Shown one piece after another: positions 52,460-63,274 of a stretch of 64,000 nucleotides of DNA. Numbering within the stretch: position 1 is the stretch's first letter; the number at the start of each line of letters is the position of its first letter. Where the stretch lies: contig NC_088335.1 of NCBI RefSeq assembly GCF_036884655.1, positions 48,830,001 through 48,894,000 on the forward strand, read 5' to 3'. The notes under the pieces were generated by a model. The model saw only the letters and a program-made list of their open reading frames with translations. It was not told where the DNA came from and searched no databases. The position numbers and the translations under genes are program-made. This stretch comes from Musa acuminata AAA Group (Eukaryota; Streptophyta; Magnoliopsida; Zingiberales; Musaceae).

Positions 52460-53297
52460 TCACACTTCTACTGATTCCATGGCAATGAATGCTGTTGTGT
52501 CAACTTCAGGTGCCGATGTGGCCCTAAAGAGTAATATCATGAGGCTTCCTATGCTGAAGTGAATAAAGCAGCCACGATGATGTGTCACAAAGGAACCAAA
52601 GTCTGTTCCCACCATGCATTGCCACCCTGGTCCATATGATTGATCAAACTCCTGCAAAAGCAAACCCCATATATGAGCAGAAGAAAAGAATGGGGGTAGA
52701 AGGTATACTTTCTTGCTGTCCCTTGTGTTCTCATTGTTTTATTAGGTCTGTGTTTGCATTAGCTCTACCAAATTCTAATGCAGGATACATTTGATGCCCT
52801 TAATCACCTTAGTGGCCTGCAACAGTTGATGCAAGATGGCACTAAATTCCTGCATCTTGTCATGTGACCAAAAGATTTTCATGACAAAGTGCAGGGCATC
52901 ACTTACATGCACACGTACATAAATACATACATGCATACAAATATATGCATATATATATTTGAATGTCGATCACAATGGTTAGTATAAATCCTGCATTTAC
53001 AAATGCCACAGACTCCATAAAAATGAGCTTATATGTAAGCATGAAGCTGCATATTGTAATGCAAACTTTGGATTGAGCACTTGCATCGTAAGGCAAAAAC
53101 ACCCTTAGATTTCTTTCCTTGTTTGACATGGCTGTCATAAATGATAAAACTTCTGTACCTTTTTTTATGAAGGAAGCTATCTCGGTGGACTCAGTGACAT
53201 CAAAGAGGTCAAGGGCCTTTCCTGCCAGGCGGAGCGCATCTTGCTGCATGGTCTACAGCATGTCTGCTTCACCTATCACTGCCTTGCTCTCCATCAT
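52460..53297 (-). pseudogene. Dynein light chain (LC8 family) pseudogene
   Basis: Exon 1 (53159-53297) encodes MMESKAVIGEADML, a TAG stop at 53253-53255, then TMQQDALRLAGKALDLFD and TESTEIASFIKK. Exon 2 (52460-52651) encodes EFDQSYGPGWQCMVGTDFGS, FVTHHRGCFIHF, IGSLMILLFR and a 20-residue tail. The two exons together make a plant LC8-type light chain, a small hub protein. The TAG stands where relatives have CAG (Gln). A run of seven A at the end of exon 1 puts it one base out of frame with exon 2 at the natural donor (AAAAAAAG/GTACAG). Both lesions are minimal, so the loss is recent, or one or both are sequence errors. The exons, splice sites and TATA box are otherwise intact. Confidence 0.82.
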
Positions 53298-53400
53298 GGC
53301 TAACAGTGCACATCGAAGAGGATTTAAAAGACTGAATGAAGATAAGGCTGATCTGTCTGGAAGAAGAATTTTAGTGTTTATGAAGGAAAGGAAGATTGTT

Positions 53401-53408
53401 ATTTATAA
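53401..53408 (-). promoter_or_regulatory. TATA box of the dynein light chain locus
   Basis: The minus strand reads TTATAAAT about 105 bases upstream of the former start codon. The promoter therefore looks preserved although the coding frame is broken. Confidence 0.5.
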
Positions 53409-53499
53409 GCATTGGAGGCTGGATGCATTCCAGGAAGAGACATGTCAATCAGATGTCAAGCTTGTGGCTACTGACTGGGCCAATTTGGCAACCTAGTTG

Positions 53500-56400
53500 T
53501 GATGGGATATATATGGACCCACTTTTGGCTTGAGAGGTTGCCTCATGCATTTTCTGGTTCTCCTACAGCCAGATGGCTCCTGGCAGCCCATGAGGTTGTA
53601 ACTGGAACTTTCTTCCTCTGGTGCTCGTCTCTTTGCACAGTGCTGACTCCCCCTTTTCTGTCCCAACCAAGACAAGAAACCTAAATCTGTGGTTGTGATA
53701 AGGTTGTAATCTCATCCACACTCTTGAAAGTTCCCCGTCAATTGACTGCAAATTGTTCATTCAATGATGGAAGGGAACTTCCTTCTGTTGTCTGATCCAT
53801 ATGCAATCAAGAGGATATAATGGTATTGCTTGCATGGTGCTAAGTTGTTGATCTGGAGGCAGTTGTTAGCACATCCGAGTCTCTCTTTCTCTCAGAACTT
53901 GCAATAGCAGAGCTCAACGAGGAAGGAAAAGTATCATTGTAAAATAGCATTCATGCATATGGACCTGGAGCATTGCAGGAGTTTCTTCACCGACTTATTG
54001 AAATGGAAAGGAAATAGCTCGCATCTGAATCAACTAGTGAAGTTAATGTTTGAGAGCAATTTCAGTTCATGGATGGAGTGCAAAACTACTAAGATAGCCA
54101 CCTTGTGAATCAGCTGCAGCCTACTAGTGCTCACCTTCACTGGTTGCTCAGCCATTGACTGGAGAAGATTTTTTGCTTGAATTGTCTTATAAGATATAAA
54201 TACATGGACTTTTTTCTTCAGGCTTTATCATAAAACGTGGTGTCAAATACCTTAAAATGTTTGGTTATCCATTGGTTGAGATCATGCAGGTGAAATAGAT
54301 ATTGTCGCTCTTTAGATACCAGCAATTTCTAAAATTTGGACACGGAATTGACAACAACCTCTTTTGGGATAATTCTTGGATGAGAGCCTTCACAATTGTA
54401 CTTATAATCCAAACTTGAATACTGACCTCTGAGCTGTCCACTGATATCAACTTCATCTATCATCTGTATATGGTTAGACAACCAGCTTGAAAGACGAATG
54501 GGTATATCAGGATTGGAAGGTCTATATGGATTTTAGATATCTGGTTCATTGCTTTGTATTTTGCTGGTTTCTACCTCATCCACCTATTCCAATGTTGTGC
54601 AGATGGGATCAGACATTTTGTTTTCTTCCAGAAACGGCTGTCTTATGAGGACCTATGATGACTCCTTCCCAGTATCTTCCCATAGCAACAAACTGGTTTC
54701 ACATCTTTAATCACTGCTTCTATGGTTGTGGTACATATTCTGAAATATATCATAATTCAATTGTACAAGATGTGCATGATTGTTGTTTAGATTGTTGGGT
54801 TTCACACTCATGAGGAGTGTTTCTTCTGCTATCGAAGATTCTTGCAGGGTGAGTGATGAGTTGTACGCTTCAACTGGTTTTAGTTCATAAAATTTAATTA
54901 CCAAAAGAATTGCATAATTATTTATCTCCAAGTGAACCTTTAGGGAACGTGACTGTTACTGCAAATTTAATATCAGATGTATGTTCATAACACGTTTCCT
55001 GAACATAAATTTTGTACTGGAAGCTTGTTATGTTAGTAATTTTTTAAAAGTAAAATAGCTAAAATCTTAATTTATTTACGTTGTTTGTCGTCATGAGCTT
55101 TCCGATGTTAAGATCTTGCTATTTCTTTCTGCTGGTATATGGTGTACATATCGGTTCTCATTTCTTTCTACTGGTATATGGTATACATATTGCTTAACAT
55201 TTCAAAATTGCATATAGAACCCTGCAAAGTCAGTGGTTTTGGTTTTCGTATTTGTCCCTTTCTAAGTTCAAGTTTAGTATATATCGTTTCAGATATAAAA
55301 ACTTGCATATATGTCATTATGGTTAATCTACATTAGCTATTCTAATTGATTGTTAGTTGAAACTTTTCCAGGATTATGTTGTCCAGACTTTGCAAGGATA
55401 CATATGTACTTTCTGGCATACCAGTTCTTCATGAACTTGAACTTTTATTCTCCTTGTCTCAACTCCTATCAGGATTTTCTAAAACAACAAATGATTCATT
55501 TGTCTGACTTCCTGTGAACTCAGGAACACAGATGCATTATTGGGATTGGGAGAATTGGCAGGGAGCAGCTCTGATGGTGGGTCACCAAGCAACTACAGAC
55601 TTCCCACATGCAGGAGGAAATTGGCAGAGTGCAGCTTCCATGGAGTCACGAAGCAACTCTAAGCTTTTCACCTCCATGCAATGCTCAAACACACCAAAAA
55701 AGGCTACTACTGCATCTTGTAGTGTAGTATGGGTAGCAAAGTTTAATGGTCCACTGCATCCTCTAGCCCTTGTTATTTGAAAGCTGGTGGTGTACATTGA
55801 TCTTTTGGATCCACCTCTTCCGTTCCAGGCACTAGAAGCCAGAGTTTGTTTTACAGATTACCACCAACCACGGTCCAACATTCTCTTTATCATCATCATA
55901 TCTGAGAATAAGGTCTTCTGCAGAGGTATGTATCCAAAACTTTCTATGTATCAACTCTTACTGCTAGTGATTGAACTGTTTGCTAGATGATCAGAATGAG
56001 GAGGAAGCGTCATGAGAATCCAAAAGAGGATAAAAAGAAGGAACACCATGGTGATCATGCTTGAACAAGTGAGTAGTTTCTGCCGTGCATGCTAACACAA
56101 GTTCTTCTGCTTGGTTACCTGTTTCTTCTGCATTTGGAATCCGTCTCTTTCATTGTGCTTCCATCTCCCAGCCTATTCTGAGCAAGGCGCAAGAGTAAGT
56201 CACCTCTCACGGGTGATATCCCAAAGAAGACAAGGGCTCTCACGTGGGGGAAGGGGCCAATGACACGCCCTCTTATTTATTGATTGGGATGCGTGCTACC
56301 ACAGTTCACATATATGATGCTCTTGGTGGTCCATCACCAGATTTGTTCTCCCCTCCTCTGCCATCCATCAGAGACACCCACCTATTACAGCTTCTCTTTT

Positions 56401-57258
56401 TCGTGTGATGATAATATAAGCTGTGTTCGATGCGTTTGCCAATGCAAATAGAGCGCATTCCCAATAATTTAATGACGCAGTGATGAACTTATTTTGTGGG
56501 CCCTAAGATGGATGGCAAGAGATCTTCCACAGCAGCTCCTCCATTAAGGTCTACCACATTGAGTGTTTGCTCTCCATGTGTCATGCGTACATGGGAAGAC
56601 CTGCTTCGATCAATCAAATGCAAAGCCCATTTTGTTTGGAGTTGCAGTATGTACTCACTGCTCGACCAGGGATCTACCTTGGATTCATGTAAGTCAACGG
56701 GGTGTCTCTCTCGGATCTGGTATGCCTGATCTCCTACCCAGTCATCCCCTCCTATTAATGAACTTGCCATAACCATGCCTCTCTCTCTCTCTACGATGGA
56801 AAGGGGAGTTCAAGATTGGAGGACAGTCTACCTACAATAAAAGAGTGCAACTGTCCTAGCTTTCCTGGTTGTGTATCATGCCAAAGGCCCAAGCATTCCA
56901 TGTCCTAGATACCCATCTGGCTTGTCTTTTCTCTCTTTTGTGATTGTGATGTTGATGTCTTGCTAATGCTTCTCTCTCTTTCTGTTAAATCAACAGACCT
57001 GAAGCTGCCATTTTGTTGCACTGGGTCATTGGATTCTCCTTTGGAGCCCTTATTATGGGTTTTCCCTTGGTTGGGTAGCTCATCAAACGCTATGAGGAGA
57101 ATATAGTCCTTGATGGAATCTTCTCTGCATATGGAAGGGAATGTCAATCTACTGGTGCGATGGACTGGCTGGAGTTGCCATGGTTGCTAGAGACATGGTA
57201 ATGGAGCATGCAGGATCAGAATACGCACAGTGAGAGAGAAGGGGAAGGAGGGAAGAAG
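53500..57258. other. Intergenic; no confident gene
   Basis: No recognised coding exons. 55540-55680 holds two related segments (WENWQGAALMVGHQATTDF-like and GNWQSAASMESRSNSKLF-like), a diverged direct repeat of about 66 bases. A short frame at 55987-56064, after an acceptor-like GTTTGCTAG, encodes 25 basic residues. Both could be debris of a lost gene. The right end is the zinc-finger gene promoter, with CT-rich tracts near 56778. Confidence 0.4.
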
Positions 57259-59466
57259 ATGTCTACTCTTTGGTTCACACTGAAGAGATCTCTCCACTGC
57301 AGGTCTGACCCTTCTGATGTCCACGAGCCAAAGGCCAGGGGCCATCTTGGCGCCATCTTGTCCAGGAAGACATGCAGGTCTGGTTGCTCCAGATCCATGG
57401 CCAACCTCAGAGATGTAATCCATGGAGGCAGGAGGCAGATTGAGAGGCCAAGCTGCTGCAGCCCAAGGTCTATTGGGAGCAGTGAGGTCCTGAACCCCAT
57501 TGCCCATGAGGTAGTTCTCAGTGACTCCGGGTGTGAGCTCAAGATAACTGGATTTCGGAGTCACTATGACGGTGGTGGTGGCGAGGTAGGATCCACGTTT
57601 GTGGGCACCCTCAGGCCTGGGACTCCCGGCCCCGGAGGATGGAGCACCAGTCCTCCAAGAAAGGCTAATCGGCTTCTCGCCGATCGAGAGGGTTATCCCC
57701 TTTGGGGTTCTTCACTTTCTAATGATGTTCTTGGCAACGACGGAGCTAATCATTTTCCTTTGGAAGCCAGGTCTTCTGCTGGGGCTGCCACTCCTACAAT
57801 CTGCCATAGATGTGGTGACCAGTTTGGGAAATGGGAGGCTTTGGAGGCACATCATCTGTCCAAGCATGCAGGTAAAGAGGGCAAACCCTTCTTTCTCTTC
57901 GTACTCTCTCACTGCTGCAATGCTTCATTCATTTATGCTCTTGCTTTTCTGTTCCTTGGTGTTTGATGTGGTAACTTATTTCTTTCTCTCTTTTCTATTA
58001 GAAAGGGTGATTTTTTAAGATTTCTTCTTTTTTTTTTTTAATTATGTCCTAGTTGTCTATAAATCGAAAAAAGTTTCTGAAATATTCTGTTTAGATCTCA
58101 CCAAATGCTAGTCAATTTGTGGCTTTATTGTTGTCCTACTTTGAACATTGGCTTTTTATATTGTTCTTTCATCAGAACTTTGAAAACCTGCTTATGATAT
58201 TAGTTATGTCCTACCTTAGCAAGTGTACCATTCAGATCTCTTTTAACATGAAGCTGTTATGCTTATTATTATTATTTTTGAGTCACTAGGCTTCTCATTC
58301 TGGTGGTTCTTTTCCTGGTTAATTGCAGGCACATTATGCTTTGCAGAATAAATTCATTATAAGCTCTGTGAAAATCCACATCTGTTACCAATTGTCTTAT
58401 ATATTTTCAGGCTAACTATGGTGTGAACTCTATTGGCTTTTACTATCCTATTCCAAATGGGACACTGTTACTTGTTCTTCATCCAGCTCAAGTCTCCATT
58501 TAGTTTCAGATGAAACAACTTTTAAATGAGAGTACTGGAACAAATTCTTAAGCCAACAGCATCAACTATTAGCAATAAAATAGTTGGTAACTGTTACTTG
58601 AATTTTGTTGTTGCCAGGGCTCCTCCTTTTTTGGCGCAGCTGATGTGCATTAGCAGAAGTAAATAATGTTTCTTGTTTCTATTGAATCTTCTGTAGTTGT
58701 CCTGGCTAATTGTATCAGTTAATAGGTGCTGTGCTACTTCATGCTTCTCAAAAGCATGAACAACTTTGTATCTTACTACTGAATGTACTTGTTTAGCTTC
58801 ATATCTCAGATAAACCTATTCATTTTTTTGGCAGTTACTGAACTACTAGAAGGCGACTCTTCTCGGAAGATAGTAGAAATAATATGCAAGGCAAGTTGGT
58901 TGAAGTCTGAGAGCAGTTGTGGACGGCTAGAACGGGTCCTAAAGGTCCATAACATGCAAAAGACTCTCACTCAGTTCGAAGAATACCGGGAAATGGTAAA
59001 GATTAGAGCCAGCAAGCTTCCCAAAAAGCATCCACGATGCTTGGCTGACGGAAATGAACTGTTAAGGTTCTATGGTACAACAGTCTGTTGTTCTCTTGGC
59101 ATAAATGGTTCTTCAAACCTTTGCACATCAGATAAGTGCAATGTTTGCCGCATTCTAAGACATGGATTCTCCAAAAGAAAAGAGATGAAGGGAGGCCTGG
59201 GAATGTTCACAACTTCCACTAGTCGCAGAGCACTAGAATCGGTTCAAGTGCTTGAAGATCACCCTTCCATAAGAAAAGCCTTGCTGATATGTAGAGTCAT
59301 TGCCGGGAGGGTTCACAAGCCAATGGATAAATTACAGAATTTGGTTGGTCAGTGTGGGTTTGATTCAGTGGCAGGAAAAGTAGGTCCTTATGCAAGTATC
59401 GAGGAGCTCTACCTTCTCAACGCACGGGCTCTTCTACCATGTTTCGTGGTAATCTGTAAACCGTGA
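57259..59466 (+). CDS. C2H2 zinc-finger protein with PARP-like C-terminal domain
   Basis: Exons 57259-57871 and 58835-59466 join in phase 1 to give 414 residues. Family: plant C2H2-like proteins of the At1g75710 type, function unknown. Conserved N-terminal blocks are LKRSLHC, GCSRSMANLRDVIHG, SCCSPRSIGSSEVLNPI and FVGTLRPGTPGPGG. One C2H2 finger follows: CHRCGDQFGKWEALEAHHLSKH (Cys-X2-Cys, His-X4-His). The intron falls right after it. Exon 2 (VTELLEGDSSRKIVEII) leads into a region whose order matches the PARP catalytic fold: LLRFYGTT, CxxCrILRHGF, GLGMFTTSTSRRA, ALLICRVIAGRV, and GPYASIEELYLLNARALLPC. An extra Cys set (CTSDKCNVC) could bind zinc. The start at MSTLWF follows family usage; an in-frame ATG at 57208 would add 17 residues. 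Confidence 0.88.
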
Positions 59467-60556
59467 AGAGATTCGAACTGATACTTCTTTTTGCAGCAGT
59501 GCTTTCGATACCCATGAAACATGATTGTTTTAGAGGGTTGGTTTTTTGTTGCGGAGGATTTCCAATCCATGCACTTTGTCAAGTTTAGGTTTGCCTCATT
59601 CTTAGAGCTTTGGTTGTATCTGAAATGCAACTATTTGTTCATCACATAACCTTGATCGTTACAAATAACTGTTGCTGCATGTGAATTGGCCTCAACTTGC
59701 GCTACTGTCTAAATGGTAGATCTATAAGGTCCATCTGAAAGAACGGTTAGTGCAATCTTCCTCCGTAAGGGGTGCCTACAAACGGGGATTTAGCAGCATA
59801 AATTGAGATATGCTAAGTGTGCTGCTTCCGATGACCAGAATGGAGGCATTTGCACAAAGGGGCAAGGGATTATGTCAGACTTCCTATACCATGAAGCAGG
59901 TATGCATGCCCACCCTTTGTTCCATAGAACTGCTACTTAATGTTTTGCAGAGATGAACGACAATTTCATACCACTTTCACTTCTGTTTTAACCTATTTAT
60001 TTTTTGCCCCCTTTTATTATATAGAAGTCCAAGTTAGAAACAGAGTCATAATCTATTGAACTGTTCTTACCAACCGAGATTGGAAGTTGGAACTTAATCG
60101 TAAGAAATATGAATGGTGAGTCTGTCCACCTAAATAGCACTGTCCTAAGAAATATGATTGGACATGATATCTTCAATACCCTGTTTTTGCTTATTATAGC
60201 TTTGCTGCAGTCTGCTCACAGGAAATATTGCCAAAACCTATCTTATTTTTCTGATTCTTTAGGTTAGGGAGTGGCCTGTTATGTTATGCTTCCAAAGTTG
60301 CTTTCCTGGATCCCTGACTTTATTAGTTTGTAGTTCCCAGTTGGCCTATTTTTTGATGTGTTGTCAATTACTGCATGAGCCTATAAATAATAAGTTTCAA
60401 ATAATAGTACAAAATTGAAGATAGTGATTAGACAAGGAGCATCAGTCATCACTATATAACACAATATGTTACATCTGAATCTGCTCATCTATCAATGTCT
60501 AGATTTATTCCTTTAACAAAAGACAGACATAAGATCAAGCTGCCACCAATTGTGGC
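59467..60556. other. Intergenic, no gene seen
   Basis: Includes the 3' UTR of the zinc-finger gene on the left. No coding exon recognised. Confidence 0.5.
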
Positions 60557-60692
60557 TTAGTTTGTTCTGAACTGCATCACTGCTTTCAGTGAAATCTTTG
60601 GACTGCTTAAGAAGTTGAGAGTTGGAAAACTTTCAGATTTCTGCAACACTGAAGTTGGTGATGTTCTGATACCAACAGGTTTTGCTTCATGC
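60557..60692 (-). CDS. Possible terminal exon of an unidentified gene
   Basis: After an acceptor-like site (CCATACAAAAG) the minus strand reads KHEAKPVGIRTSPTSVLQ, then KSESFPTLNFL, ISLKAVMQFRTN and a stop at 60557. The composition is protein-like and the frame is clean. It may be the last exon of the gene starting at 61532, but no connecting exon could be proved. No domain recognised. Confidence 0.35.
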
Positions 60693-61217
60693 TTAGCTTT
60701 TGTATGGAGAAGAGTATGAAAGAAGAAAATATACATCCCCAATAGGAATAAGTAATTACCAAGCATAGAGCATTCATCATCTTCTTATCTTCCATCATCT
60801 TCCTTTTCCTTCTTTTTCATGGCAATTTGTACATTGACTTGGGCACTAGAACAAATATGCTGCGGGAACAAATGCTGGCACAACTGAAGAAACATCTATG
60901 CACCTGAAAACAGGACAAACTGTCATGAGGATGCATCAAAAGAAGAGAAAATATTTACTGTCAATCTAACAAATTTCATCCAAACCTTCCTGCTTGATTT
61001 ACTATTTACTGTGAGACTGCATCACATTGTAGTTGACATGTGAGGGATTATAATAACAAGGATCATTCTGATTACATGAAGATGATGAAATAGATTGACA
61101 ACTGTAGCTCAACCATTAGCTGCAGCACTTCAAACACTGTGCTGAGGAAATCGAGTTTTTGGTAATTATCAGTCTAAAATAGGCCTACAAGTTACTAGAA
61201 GAAGCCTTCGAGGGAGG

Positions 61218-61532
61218 TTACCGGTGATCGTCGCTGTTAGCGCGAGGAAGAACCCGACGGGAGACGCCGCCCTTTGCCTTGGCCGCCCTGCCGGCGGTCG
61301 TCTTGCCGTCCCGCGCCGCCGCGGAGCAGTTCTCGGATATCGCCGCGAGTGACGGCCTCCACGTCGTCGTGGCGTCGTTCCCGGCTTCCCCACCGCGGCG
61401 TCGGCGGCGGCGGCGTTCTTCACGGGGAGCGGCGGGGAGTCCGATCGGGGCGCCTGCCGCCCGGGCCTCAGGCAGCGCCTTCTCGGGCCACGGAGCTCCG
61501 CAACTGCACTGGAGGAAGTCGGCCAGCCTCAT
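61218..61532 (-). CDS. Unidentified small plant protein (first exon or whole gene)
   Basis: A 104-residue frame starts MRLADFLQCSCGAPWPE. It has Arg/Ala-rich low complexity in the middle, TTTWRPSLAAISE at about 58-71, and ends RANSDDHR. Small plant proteins of unknown function carry a similar WRPSL-ISE core and a later S-DD/E-R motif. The stop codon overlaps a possible donor (CACCG/GTAACC), so the real protein may continue in exons to the left. Strongly GC-rich, in contrast to its flanks. A (GA)n run at 61552-61572 lies just upstream. Confidence 0.5.
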   Translation of the reverse strand: MRLADFLQCSCGAPWPEKALPEARAAGAPIGLPAAPREERRRRRRRGGEAGNDATTTWRPSLAAISENCSAAARDGKTTAGRAAKAKGGVSRRVLPRANSDDHR

Positions 61533-62554
61533 CCTCCGCTTCCTTTCACAGAGAGAGAGAGAGAGAGAGAGGTACTGATTTAATGTATTTACGATTAATG
61601 CCAGTAGGAGTCACATAAGACCGCGTGGTTTCTGTTGGTGGATTGGCCTTTATATAGATCCTGTCGGACTGCAAAAAGACCAAAATAATGGATCTTGTGG
61701 TGGATTAAGAGAAATCCACCAGTAATTTTCGGTCCTCGATATATAATGGATCATGTTTGGCTTGTCCCGATGACTAAACTTGCTCGAGAAACAACAGAAA
61801 GTATCATTACCCTTGTTCATGGATCACATTAGTTCATAGTTTGTTTCATCGACGATCATTGATGAACCCAACTTGTCTCTTTCTTTTAGTATCACCAAAG
61901 ATAACCTATGCGGCAAACACGAGGAATCCACAAGTTGATGCAGCAGCACAAGACTCTGCTGCTCCCGAGCTCTCCATCACTCGTTCTACTGCCCTGTCGA
62001 AGCCGGTCTCTGGAGAAGCCAAAGACTGTGTTGCAATCAGAAGCATTCAGTGTGGACAGAATCCTCCCCGTTGGTGGCTCCAAATGACCTGTGCATCATC
62101 TTCTACTCGGAAGAAGCAGAAAAATCTTGCTCCATTGGTGTGTGTGGTTGCTGCGAGCCAGGCATCGTCTCGATCATGAAGAGGGCTTACTATGGATGCA
62201 TGCATCTCTTCCTCTGCTCTGTTGATGTTCCCTGTGACTGTGAGGCCACTGTCATGCCATTATTTCTGTTGTTTTGGTGCCTGGCCATGATCCCGAGTGT
62301 CATCTGCTGCTGCAGAAACAGATGAGCGAAGGAAGCAACGAACACCACAGGCAGAGTGACTGAGTTTGACCTCTGCAAGTTGCTAGCTGAGGACATGATC
62401 AGGTAAAATATCTGAGGCTCCTTGTTCTTGATGATTTCTGATTAGGTGAATCCCGGCATGGATAACATCACAATTATCACCATCATTATCGAAGATTATT
62501 TTGCTATTTATTTTATGTTCTTTTCTTTTTCATCAAGAAGTATGTGTTTTAGCA

Positions 62555-62585
<31 letters not shown>

Positions 62586-63250
62586 TGAATGGTAGATAAT
62601 GCTAAACTTAGTTCGGTCCTTCTGTTCCACTCAATGCAAAAGACGGCCTTCCCCAAAGATATCGCCGCCGATTTCTCCGCCTCTGCTGCTCCCGTGCTGG
62701 TGACCTCTTGAATTCTCGATCAGTTCTCTCGTTGGCCCATTTCCTTGGCATCTTTTTTTTGCGGACCTTCTGGTAGAGTGACGCAAATCCTTTGTTCGCA
62801 CATTTTTTGCGGATCGAATTAAGACATTGTAAGTTCTTTCTTGTGGGGCTTTGTTTGACCGATTTCTAGGGTTTTCTTGTTCTCGATCTGGGATTTGCTT
62901 TCTTTCCATCGTTTTAACAGATTTGAGTGCTGTCATGCCGATGTAAAGATCTTTTCTTTTTACAAAGTATTGCAATATTTGTTTTCATCTGATATGAGAT
63001 TTCTGCGAGCTTGTTTAGACAATATGTCTGCTCTCCTTTCGGAATTCGTGGAATCGAGTCCACTGTTTTCTTTATTTATATTCATTTCCGTAATGGCATT
63101 ACGTTTGTTGATTGTGTTGTCGCAGTGGAAAAGCGAGATCTTTTTCGCCCGCAATTATGACTCATTTAACATCAGCTATATACTCGAGAAGATAGCAATT
63201 GATGGTTATTCTCTGATAGAAAGTTATTTCTTTTGGGTGCACACGGCTGA
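61533..63250. other. Intergenic with possible QCR6 leader
   Basis: Frames at 61841-62179 and 62050-62325 (the latter Cys-rich) have no recognised motif and are not called. (AAT)n lies at about 62556-62582. A pyrimidine-rich, ATG-poor stretch around 62640-62830 could be the untranslated first exon of QCR6. Confidence 0.4.
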
Positions 63251-63274
63251 TACATCAGCTTTGGCTGATTAAAA

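Noticed and set aside
57208..57258. Upstream ATG of the zinc-finger gene
   Set aside because: In frame and possible, but the extra 17 residues are unlike the family, which starts at the MSTLWF position.
62050..62325. Cys-rich 91-codon frame
   Set aside because: Interesting composition, but no recognisable domain, start context or splice partner.
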